A stretch of 64,000 bases of DNA from Parus major (taxonomy: Eukaryota; Chordata; Aves; Passeriformes; Paridae). Under the pieces are notes generated by a model. The model was not told where the DNA came from, made no database searches, and was given only the letters and a program-made list of their open reading frames with translations. This document shows positions 1 to 11,290 of this stretch, in pieces. The stretch is from assembly GCF_001522545.3 (NCBI RefSeq), contig NC_031774.1, positions 53,618,810 to 53,682,809 of the forward strand, read 5' to 3'. The translations under genes and the position numbers were made by a program. Numbering within the stretch: position 1 is the stretch's first letter; the number at the start of each line of letters is the position of its first letter.

Positions 1-1043
1 CTACCAATAATGCATTAAACTTTCTGCTCTGAGCATCAAATGTAGAACCTTTAATTGCATTTAAGCATAACACTCAAAAAATGAGAGCTTTTGAGTTATG
101 CAAGCCCTCTCTACATTCCCACACGCTCTGATGATGTACGGCACTCCCTTGCTTGTACAGCCCCAGTTCCTGTCCGAGGGAACATGAAAGTTATGCCAAT
201 CGCAGGGCTAATGTGCCACCCATCAAAGGCGGAGTGACTCATTTCTGAGCCTCAATGGCCATGAGAAGTGGTCTACATCCTGTCGGCCTAATAAGGGCTC
301 AGAAAACAGATGCCAGTTTCCTTAAAGACGTGAAGCTTTCAGGAGCTGCCATCTCGCTCCTGCTGAGGAGTGGGATGAGGATTTACAGTTATAGTTCTTA
401 CTGCTTGAGTAAACTGAGTAAGCGTCCACTCGCTTCAAAGCCAGCTGAAATCGAAACAGATTTGGAAAAAGAGAGCAGGGTTTGAAAACTTGCCTTTGCA
501 TTTCTAAAGCACTCAGAAGCAAACCCTTTCCAAGTGCAGGGAGCTAATTCTGGATCTTAACGACCTGACACCAAACAATTAAGTCTAGGGTGACCCGAAT
601 GAAAACTCTCAGCTGAAACGTTTTGTTTTTTATAAAAATAGTCGCACAGACACCCACCCGGCTGGTGCACCACCCTTCACTCCCCTTAGCAAACTGTCAG
701 AACAAGATATTTAAGCACAGTAAATTTTCAGTAGCTTGGGAAAATCAAAAAGAAAGAGAAAAAAGAGGTTATGTTAATGTCTTTCCCAACACGGTGGCAG
801 AGAAAGGAGGACCTCTGGTTTGTCTGCCTATTCAGAGGCGCAGCAAAGGGGCCGGTTCTTTGATGATTTTTTTGGGGCCCCTCTCTGGATGCCTCCTCGG
901 CCACCGCCTCCAGCGTACAGCTGCAGAGGCTCTCCCTGTGCCTGGAATCTCAATGAGGTGGCTGGGCCTGCTGGCGGGGCTGCTCCCCGGTGGGGAGGTC
1001 ACCCGCAGCCCACGGCCGCTGCGCCAGGCCAGCGCTGCGGGAA

Positions 1044-1371
1044 CAGCTCGGCTCCTCTGTGCATGGCCAACACTGCACAGCTCGGCTCCTCTGTGCATGG
1101 CCAACACTGCACAGCTCGGCTCCTCTGTGCATGGCCANACAGCTCGGCTCCTCTGTGCATGGCCAACACTGCACAGCTCGGCTCCTCTGTGCATGGCCAA
1201 CACTGCACAGCTCGGCTCCTCTGTGCATGGCCAACACTGCACAGCTCGGTTCCTCTGTGCATGGCCAACACTGCACAGCTCGGTTCCTCTGTGCATGGCC
1301 AACACTGCACAGCTCAGTCACCACGCCAGGCCAACACTGCACAGCTCGGCTCCTCCGTGCCTGGCACAGCT
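1044..1371. repeat. 34-bp minisatellite, about 10 units, interrupted by an N
   Basis: Tandem units of 34 bp begin cagctcggctcctctgtgca and end ggccaacactgca. Units start at 1044, 1078, 1112, 1140, 1174, 1208, 1242 and 1276, followed by a diverged 32-bp unit at 1310 and a partial unit at 1342. The units at 1242 and 1276 share a C-to-T change (cggttcc), which suggests recent duplication of that variant. The third unit is cut short at an N (1138), which marks an assembly gap or collapsed copies. The unit has no stop codon in any of the six frames and its length is not a multiple of three, so it creates long spurious open frames on both strands. It lies within AKT1 intron 2. Confidence 0.95.
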
Positions 1372-1606
1372 CTAACGTGGGGTACCACAGTCCCAATGTC
1401 GGGCCACGACAAATCGGTTCCCCACTTTCTTCCCCCACGGGCAGTGGGACGGCTGTGGGGTTCATGGCCGTGACTGACGTGACTGTCAGCAGGTTCAGGA
1501 GAAGTGTCACCTCCTCCTCCTTGGTTTCAGCTTTTCTAAACCTCTTGCCGTTTCTCAAGCTCTGGGAGAGTTGCAATACAGGGCACCTGCTTCATTATCA
1601 TATCTT

Positions 1607-1626
1607 GGGGGAATAGGGAGGGAGGG
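1607..1626 (+). other. G-quadruplex motif in a purine-rich tract
   Basis: Four G-runs (GGGGG, GGG, GGG, GGG) are separated by loops of 4, 1 and 1 bases, which fits the canonical G4 pattern. The tract goes on as G/A-rich sequence to about 1660. It lies 240 bp from the minisatellite. In the AKT1 transcript it would be C-rich, so any quadruplex would form in DNA or in an antisense RNA. Confidence 0.6.
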
Positions 1627-4600
1627 AAGGAGGAGGGAGGTGGGCACCGGAGGTGGGGCGAAGGGTGAAGGATGAGCTGTCTGGCCTTTGAGCGACAAAG
1701 GGAGTTGTGGGAGGACAACTCCTGGTCACCTGGCACCCCACATCTGTAAATTAACTTCAGAAAGCAGGACAGAGCATTGGCTTAGGGCTTCCCACAAAGC
1801 TGTGTAGAAAAGTAAACGTACTGGAAGCTGCCCGTCTTTAGTTACACAACAGCACAGGTGGGAAACACCTAAGGAAGGCAACGGGTGCTCTGATTCACAG
1901 AACTGGCCATGGGAGAGATGAGAAGCCAGATTACAGAGAAAGAAAAACAGATTCTCACCCAATACTTTCTCTGTGCAGGGGATGGACAACTACCACGTTC
2001 TCAGATTCTATCTCCACCAAAGGGTTTGAGATCACCAGCCAACACCACCACTGCAGGAGATGACACCTCTGTATTTTTACCACTATACTTCAACTGTATA
2101 GTTACATAAAACTGAAACATTGAGGTTTATACTTTTCTTTTCTTTTTTTTTTTTGCTGAATTTCAGTTTAGAAGGTCAAAAATGTTGCCATATTGCTTAC
2201 AGCAATCAATTTAAGCAATACCAGATATTCCCAAAGGAGCAAAAGAGAATTAATCAGCATGTAAAAAACTCCTTACTCCTACCTTTGGCACAGCTTAGTC
2301 AGGCTAGTCCTAACCTACAGCTGTGTCCAGTGGGAGAAGATGTAAATGAAATTTCATTAAAAACAGCAGTTTTAAGGATAGCTACATAAATTACAGGAAA
2401 ATTAAAGTGATTTCTTAAGCTATACTGAAAACAATCTCAGAGGGAATTGCATCTTCACTACCTCATGGTGTGAACAAAAGAACTTAAAACTACCATGAGG
2501 TCTCCAACACGATTAGAGAAATCTTTGCTGCATAAACTTGCAAGCAGCTATAAGATTTTAACAAAATAAAACACTTCTGTAAAAGAAAGTGCCATCATGT
2601 ATTTCTCTGTTTTTGAGAGGTGCCCAACTCTCTCCCATTTTTATAAATAAATAAAAATGACAGAGGAGGTGTCAGATCTGCTGAACTGAATTAGGCATAC
2701 TTAGAACAATTATTTCTCCCCAAGTAATTTTTATCTTGACACTATGATGGAAAATAGCACAAGCAGCTAACAAGGCACTTAAGCTATTAAGCCTCTGCAA
2801 GTTTTTAAATATCATCCCTTAGAGGAAGGAGGTAGCTACAAGCTCCATCTGAATACAGTCAATATTTCTGCAAATAAGGCTCTTAAATACACCCCATGTA
2901 CTTATAAAAACAGTGTGACTTAGTCTTCCAGAGATTTTATGTCTACTACAAATACAAAGAAGAATAAAAACTAAACCAGAAACACCAAACACACCGCACC
3001 CTGGTGTATTTGAACAAGGATGGGCTTTTCTAGACAGCATCTGAACGTTGATTTAATTATTTTACCTTTTGCCTAAGAATCCTTAGGCATGACTCTTGTG
3101 CTTATCTGAACACATGCCCAATTTGAGTATCGCAAACCAAATTTTGTTCTTCAGTAAATCCTATCTAGAGAATGGCAGAGTGTCGGAGGAGACAAAGCAA
3201 AAAAACACAAACCAAAGCTCTTCCAGAACAAACTAAGACTGAAATCACAGTTTTTTAACTTGTATTCCTCAAGTGACCTAAACATCAGGGATGTTCAGAA
3301 AAGCATCATTAATTGATTAAAAATTACTTTAGGTCCCTTCCCTCATTCTGCCCCATTAAAAAAAGATTAGGTGAGTTAAAGACTTGGGCAAGAATGATTT
3401 TTATGATATATTTATTTGCTTTATGAACATTAAACGTGGAAAGTACCCAGCAGAGGATGCTCATTAAAATCCCAAAGTTGGTGAGGCTGAGAGATGACCT
3501 GGTAGCCTGGGGGGTGGGAGCCCATGAGAAAGCAAGAGCAGGAGAGTGAAAAAGCCGGACACAGCCATGAAGAAAACAGAAAACGTCCACATTGAGGATG
3601 TTTTCATCCACCACTCCTTGAGTCCCTGGCTTGCTCTTCCTAGGCTCCCATTACCACATCATTGTGTCATTCACAAAGTGAATCAAAACCTCAGGGAATT
3701 GTAAAGAAATGGAGAAAAAAAAAGGCTAAAGGACATTAGGGGAGATTTATGCAAACAGCATCCTTTCTAAAATAGATATGAACCAACTTCAGAGGCAGTT
3801 TGAAGAGGGGGGAAAAAAGCTCTCTTTGTAAAAACTAAGTTGTAGAACATGGATTTTAATAAACAAACAATTTATGGAGAGTAAGAAATTAACACATTGT
3901 ATTGTTATCCTTTAGCTTCTAGGTCTGAGTCCTAATTTTCAACATAAATGCACAGAGTTGTTTTCGGTCACTTACAATAAAAGCTCTACCAGTAATTGTG
4001 TGATCATGCTGTGCATCAGGAAATTTCTTAAGAGTGCCAAGAAAATAAAATCAATGTAGAATTTTAAACATGTTTATACAAACTGATAAATATTTCGTAG
4101 AAAGATGAATGAAACCTAAGTTAAGCAAACATTTCAATGGAAAAAATAAGCAACATTAAAAAAGAGGGGGTGTCTTTATAGGGCTGGGGCTAATTTGGAT
4201 TTTCCTTCTTCATTTTGTCACCAGCAAGTCTACAAAACCCTGGAGGAGCACAAGGAGACCATGTTAGTTCTAATAAAAAGTTTAATTTATCTTGAGGCAT
4301 TTAATGGCCATCAATGGAAAAATTAGGAGCACTTCCCAGAAAGCAAGTCCTAATATTTGTTATCATGGCAACCTCCTGGTTACGCCTCCAAATTTAGTAT
4401 TCCACAGATAAGTTTTACTGAGTCACTACCCCAAACTCAGCAATGAAAATCTCCTCCAGATAACAGGAGTGCTGCCTCACTTCAGAGGAATTTTGCAAAG
4501 TAACTTAATTGCATGCTGAGAATTTATTAAAGCAACTTCACCACTGAGTAGCGTAAGAGCAGAACAGCCACCGCAGCTCTGGTGAACTTAGCCGAGTAAC

Positions 4601-5069
4601 AAAGGCGTAAGAAAACCCTGCCAAGGATTTCTGTGCCTTGGACTAAGGTGTGTTGTCACTGTAAAGCAGAGCACAATCCACACTGCTGCCTTAACAGGGT
4701 CACAAGCTCAGTCAGACACACTATTACAACTCATTTATTTTTATAATAGACAATAAAAATGTTGAGTCTTAATATAACCAAACAGCAAAATTTCTGCTGG
4801 GTTTCAGTGGTACAGCAATTTAGCCCTGTGACACAGAAACGTGTCTAAAATACAACTAAAAGACACACATATAATCACAGCTATTTCTTAACCCAAAAGT
4901 TATCTATTACAGTAAGCTCATTATACTTCTCTGTAACAGCTCCGAGCTCCAAGACAGGTGCATTCCAGTCACATGAAGATCTGTTTCTTACACAAGGACA
5001 AATGAAATAAAGACCAACCTGAAAGAAGACACAATAAAGACCCACCTACCTTGACACTGGTATCATAAA

Positions 5070-5714
5070 TTAATTTCCTTGTTGCCAACAGCATCTTGCT
5101 ACACTAAATTCACTTTTCATTTTAAAAACGTTATAAAAAATGAACAGTATATCCCACATAGAAGTGGAAAGCAGATAGACACAGAAGATGGGAGCTTGAA
5201 TTAGTTTACAGTCTGTAGCGCCTCTTAATTTTGTTTTGGAATGACATCGCAAAAAATTCAAATCTTTTCTATTCAAACTGCTCCTACGAGCAGTGGAAAA
5301 ACAAACATCATCCCCAGCCTGCTCTAAACTCACACCTGTTTCTGTGGGCATCAAATCTGGCACTTGCCTCACTGGATCTTCTGAGGTCAGGGACTGCTGC
5401 ATCAGCCCTACCTTTCCTCCACACCTGGTTTTCCAAGCACAGCACCCCGCACAACTGCTCCTCACCACACACATTCCTTCATCCACCTGAATCCTGAAAG
5501 CCCTATCCCATAACTGAGCACAGTGCACTCTCTGTAGGTCCATTTTCCCACTCCCAGTAGGATGTCCCCAAAGAACAGAAGCAAAACAAACTCCAAAACA
5601 CATCCCTTGCCTAACCGCATTACAGCTACCTATCAGGTGTAAAACTTGCAACAACAGCTTTCCAGGAAACACCAGAAAACCATAAATAAAGCTTAAATAA
5701 GGCTTTAAAATCAT
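5070..5714 (-). other. Unrecognised 214-codon open frame
   Basis: This is one of the longest open frames outside GC-rich or repetitive DNA. Its translation is rich in Cys, Leu and Ser, starts with a hydrophobic stretch, and matches no domain I know. The stop codon at 5070-5072 is followed 16 bp later by a good minus-strand donor (AAG|GTAGGT, at about 5053). That arrangement would suit a non-coding or alternative exon. Composition alone could produce a frame of this length in a 64-kb window, so I do not call it a gene. Confidence 0.15.
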
Positions 5715-8700
5715 ATGACAGCTTTTTGCTTTTTCTTGTTTATATATATATTTAAAAAAAAAAAAACCAAAAACGGGAGAGAAGCAGCTCTACAGGTCAC
5801 CTGGGGTAACATTCCTGAAGGCCATCTGGGGTTACACTCATGCCTCAGGGACTCTTAGCAAGGAAGGTACAGACACATGTACAGAAAAGCCTCCATGCAA
5901 GCACTGCTGGATGCCTAGCACACACTCTGCTTTTTTTTTTTTTACAGCATTTCCTGCCACTGGTCCTTGAGCTGATGTTTCCAGCTCAGGTGGCAGCTGC
6001 TGGGGGCTCCTCTGCTGCTCCAGGGGTCAAGCCAAGCAAGGCCACCCTGCAAACCTTGCTGCTGCCAGGAGAAGAAAAGACGGGGCATAGAGGCACCTTT
6101 GGGAGGCAGAAAACTGTGCTAGACATAAGTTAAGATGTGGCTACAACTCTGGCTGAAATAGCTGTGTTAGAGAGCAGTGTTGACAAAGGGACAAGCTAGG
6201 TGTCTGACAGGCAGAAGGGAAGGTGCTGACTGGACTGAGAGCACAGGCAGAGCAGGGAGAGGCTGCAGCCTGACCCCCATCCCAGGCCATACCACTTGTG
6301 CCTGTGGCCATCACCAGTTCTCTCCTGCTCCTGTCCCAGCACCAACACAGGCAGCTGGAAGCACAGGCTGTGCCCAGTCTGTGGGATGAGTATGCTTCCC
6401 ACTTAGTACCTTGTTCTTGACAGGCAGCCAAATCCAGCAAGTTGAAATATCAAAGCTATATCCTTTAGATACACACAGACACATAGGTATGTCCTGCAGA
6501 GCTAACGTGGCTGTGAGCACAGTATCGCTGCACTGACCCTGCTCCTTTCACAGGCACAGCCAACATTCACAGGAAAATCTTCCAATGTCACACCCTCTGG
6601 TTCAATGTACCACCCTCTAAACTGGGGAAGCTATAAGGTTTATATTATTCCCCTATTAAGGCTTTTGCACATTTATTTCCCCATCCCCTGTGAGAAAACC
6701 TTTTTAACTTCAGGATTACAGCCTGAGTATCAAACTAAGAGACAAAAATGTTTCCAAAAAGCAGTCACTGAACACTTGGAATTTTCATGTATTTACCACA
6801 CACTAACTAAACCTTGGTTGTGGGCAGACTTACTGCAAATTATGGTTTTCTAAATGAAGACACATTTGGCAATAGAAATTGGCCAGTACAGGTAACACCC
6901 TCTTCTTTAAAAAAATGAAAAAAGAAAAAAAGAGAGAGACCAAAGGATCCAAATGAAAATGACTGTCCAAGTATTATATTTGGTGGTAAAACTGTAGCTC
7001 AACTACAAGATTAACTCAGCACAAGTTCACTACCGTATCACTATCACTGGTTTGAGAGAATGTTTTTCTATATGCTTTTCTTCTCCTCATAAGAGAATCC
7101 AAAATTCCTAACTTAATCATTTTCCCATTTCTAAAAAATAAAATCCTTTTTAAGCAATGAAGACATCTAGTTATTTAATCACAATAAAGTACAAGATTAA
7201 AATGGTTTCAAAAAATTAATCCTTTATGATAAAGCTTCCCAACGAACATTAAATCAACAGGTTCCAAATTTCAGGTATAAAATCTGACAAACTGCTGCTC
7301 TGCAAAACTACCACATGCTCTTGCCTGTCCCTACTGCAAATGCAGTCTAAATTTCTACTTCCATAAAGAAATATATCCAATATTAACACAAGTTCTATGA
7401 AAAATTCTTGATGGCCTGCAAAGATTGTTGTACTTAACCCAAAGGTAAAATTTACAGTAATTTATCATACAGAAATCAACTGCTCTGCAGATATGCATAC
7501 AAGCAGGTTCTCGTTTCATGCTGCAGTTGGAATTTCTACCAAATTTTGGGTGGTAGCAATTGAACAGCTTTGTTTGTAGTCTTCTATTCTTTGCACCTAA
7601 TTCATAACAGCGTGCAGGATGGAGAGAACGGGGGTTCTGGCATTTCATCAGGTATGCTTCCATGCCTTAATCTTCAAAAAGGAAACTGTAAACAGTAAGG
7701 TAGAAAAAGGATGATGATGATAAAGCAAAAAAGACAGGAGTGAGGGAAATAAAATGAATTTCTTTTTAATGGAATTTAGGATTATAAACATCAATGCCTT
7801 TTAGCAAGAGGTTCATCCATATTCCCCCCTTCTTCGTACTGAGTTTCATAACATTTTCTCCAAGTTACCAATTTTGAGAAAATCACTGGATAAACACTTG
7901 TGTTAACCCAGCTACATGGCTCAGTGCCAAATGTAATGCCAAACTTCCCAGTTGCAAAACGAGCTGTTTTTACACACCAAAGTAACCACGCAGCAGGCCT
8001 GCCGAGCCTGAAGACAGCTGACAGAGATGACTGTTGCTGTCCCCCCATTGCACCGACATCCATCCAAATACCAACATCTGCTGTGCTACAATTTACTTTT
8101 TACACAACATTTAGCAAAACAGTGCCTCTGACTGCAACATCATTAAGGAAGTAACAACAAATAAATCGCAAAGTCCCATCAGACAATTGTAAAATTAAAG
8201 TATAGTTTGCCTTGCATACACTGAGCTTTAGTTCAGACATGTTGGATTTCAGAAACAATAAGCATTAGAAAGCGTTTTCTTTTATTAAACACACAGCACA
8301 GAATTCTGTAAACCATGACAAGTGTAATCCATCATTACAGTGTAAATTACAGTTTTGAGGATATTGACTTGACTCAATTGGCAGAGAAGCAGATGCCTGC
8401 GAGGCAGCATGGCCTGCCCAGGACCATCACAGCAACCCAGACTCCTAACAGGATTACACCGTGCCTGGGAGTGTAAGCTCTAAATTCGGGGCCCACTCTT
8501 TTCCAAACACCCAGAGTGCATATTTGTGCTTGCAAAGTAAGGAATTAACATTCCTAGAAACTCAAGTGCCCTTTGCCTTAAAAGCAGGACTGAGCACGGG
8601 GGCCAAGGCAATCGGACACCACTGCACAGAGGGGAGGCTCTGGGAGTGAGCCCTGTTACAAATGCACAGCATAGAGGTTCAAACCAGGATTTTGGCTCCT

Positions 8701-9519
8701 GAGTGCAAACCAGGTCTGGTGAGTGGTTCCACTGTACTGCCCAACACAGTCCACACCACAGAAAACTCTACATGATCAGTGTCCTCCAATCAGCTGTCCA
8801 AGGTGCAAGTCCAAATGGGGCTGCACTGCCACACAGCTCAGGCTTTTATTGGCACACAGGCAAAAGAGGAGGAAGAACAAAGAATTTTAATCTTTAGAAT
8901 TGTGACTGATTTTCAAAACTGACTCTTTCTTCCTTCTGTCCTGCAACAATTCTATGAATGCAAAATTAAGAAAAAAAAAGGAAATGTCTCACTTTCTTTT
9001 GAAAAGCAGAAACTGAAATGAAAAATTTAATGAAAAAACAACTTGAATTTTATTAGGCATCAATTAAATAGTTTTGCCTCAATCTTCCTGCTCCACATCA
9101 CCCTCTTTAACTAATCTTTAATAAAAAAATGCTTGAGTTACCAAAAGTAACATTTATTTTGTTGGAACAATCAGTCCCCCTACACCTCCAGACAACATGT
9201 CTGTCAGGAACAACAACATCCCCAACACTCAGCTCAAGATACAAGAACTTGGCAGGCTATATTTCAAAGCAGTTTCACCAAAACAATACCGTTTCCCTTA
9301 AACCCCTATCAGCTTAATAGTGGAAGACAATAATATTTAAGATAACATAGACAGCAAGCCTTTTGGTAAATTCAGTGGACATTCTTTATCCAAAAACAGC
9401 CAATGTCCACAGCCAGATTAACAGAAATCCTGCTTTCGCCTTAATTCATGCTAAAGGCAAGGGGTTTAGGTTTAAATACTTCTGGTGGTTTTAGCCAGTG
9501 TTGATCTGTGTTAAGACTG

Positions 9520-9569
9520 CACACACACACAAATATATGTGTATATATATATATATGTATATATATATG
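9520..9569. repeat. (AC)n/(AT)n microsatellite
   Basis: A compound dinucleotide tract: about five AC units followed by ATATGTGT and then two runs of TA interrupted by TG. It lies within AKT1 intron 2. The interrupted structure suggests decay of a longer array. Confidence 0.9.
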
Positions 9570-11124
9570 CTTACTGTGGGTCACAGGAGAAGCCATGCAA
9601 AGCACAGCCTGTGTCCAGATCCTCTCCTAGGCAGGGTTTTAGATTATAGACTCCTCTGTGCTAGCTGCTACGTGTTTGCACAACACAAGTCAAGGTCCAA
9701 TTGGAAACTTATCTGAAGAATTGCTCCTGCGCAAACTTTAAGTTCTGAACCTCTGAGTTCAGAACAGAAACACTATTTGTTTGTCCATTTATCCCTTGGC
9801 ATGGTTGGCTTTTTGTCAGACAGATGTATGCCACATGCAAGTCATTTCCCAACCTCTCTGCTCCACCTCCCTCCACAGATTCAGCACACATTCTGACCCC
9901 TCAGCAAATGTTGTAAGGAGGAGGAAGTGTTTCTGACAGTTTGCATACTCTTCACAACAATTTTATGCCAGAGTATAAATGTTTTCTCCTGCCCTCCAAC
10001 CCTGCTTGTAAGGAAACAACGCAAAACAAACACCACTTCCCAAACAACTGAATGCCCTAAACCTAGCAGCAGGAAAGGAAAGGGGAGGGGAAGGGGTGGA
10101 GAGGAAAGGACAGAGAGGATGGATTACACTGAAGTTATTTTTGGCCTGTTCAAGTGGATGGGCAGAGACAACTAAATATAGAATTTATCAAGGCAGGTGA
10201 ACAAGAAAGATGACATGAGCCCCATGTTCCAAGGAACAAGCAGTAAATGAAGTATACTTCTACCTTCTGGCCCAAAAAGCTACCGAAACCAAACTCATTT
10301 GCATAAACAAGATTCAATTGAACAAATACTCAACTCACTGCCTCCTTCCCTTCAGAGATGTCACAATGTACATATTAAGCAGATAGGTTTTCTGTCTCTT
10401 ACCTGTGTGTACTATTTATACACAAGACTATAAAGTCCACATTAAAATGGAAAGAGCTTCACTGTGGTGACTCTGGTCAGAAATTCTTTAGAAGAAAGTA
10501 TGCTTGCATGTACAGCTGGGTAATAAAGCCTTGCTTGAAATTAAACATTAAGGAATGTTATGTTGTCAGTGGCAACACAAAGGATGTGGTTTCTATGAAA
10601 TTTAACCAGTTATGTCAGGGACAATTGCTTTCTTCTGGTCACACTGCAGTCCAGGGCTTGCTCAGAGTAATTGCTACAGTAGTCTGGATTTCAAAAGTGA
10701 AAATCCATTCATACGTATTTTTAACTCCTTCCAGGGTGTGAGTTAATCTGTAAAATGCCCTGGGTGCCTGGTGCCAGAAGCCCACACTTCATTCAGTAAC
10801 TGTGAGCGGGCCAGGTTGGATAACAGACAGCAAGACTCACTCAGGCTCTTGGGCTCACAGAGTCTGCGGCCAAGGACCCAAACAATCACATTCAGAAGGA
10901 CATAAGGACATTAAGGGCTTTCCCTGTCGGCACACAGAAGTGAGCAAGGAAGCCTTCAGGGGGAAGACATGGCACCAGTCAAGCCATGACTTCAGTGGAA
11001 GCCACACTCACAGCAGTGCCATAATCTACCACTGGGCTCAAAGAACATAAAGTTTTAATGTCAAACATCTTCCTTCTTCCATCTGTGCTCCCAGTTACCA
11101 CAGTATCCAAGAGCCCCACAGCTT

Positions 11125-11290
11125 GCATTTGTCCTCACAACATCCCCACGAGGTAAGGAAGTGCTGTTATCACCACTTTACAGACAGGGAACTGGGGCAC
11201 AGAGAGAGAAAAATAACCCTGTCAGAGGTGATTGTATAAGGAGGAAGTTTGTGGCAGAGCAGGGGAAGACTGGCTTTGATTCTCAGTTTC
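11125..11290 (+). mobile_element. MIR SINE remnant
   Basis: The stretch follows the MIR core closely: cctcacaacatccccacgag, then ttatcaccactttacagac, then gggaactggggcacagagag. It continues through gtggcagagcaggg towards the degenerate 3' part. MIR is a tRNA-derived SINE mobilised by L2-type LINEs and is old in amniotes. This copy is diverged with small indels, as expected for its age. Chance resemblance is unlikely because several blocks of the consensus occur in the right order. Confidence 0.8.

Noticed and set aside
623..1616. Six long frames (103-250 codons) with repeated SSAPLCMANTAQL-like peptides
   Set aside because: They are translations of the 34-bp minisatellite, which is open in every frame; the repeats are a property of the DNA, not of a protein.
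4155..4180. Polypurine tract followed by TG, like an LTR boundary
   Set aside because: No LTR pair, primer-binding site or target-site duplication was found.
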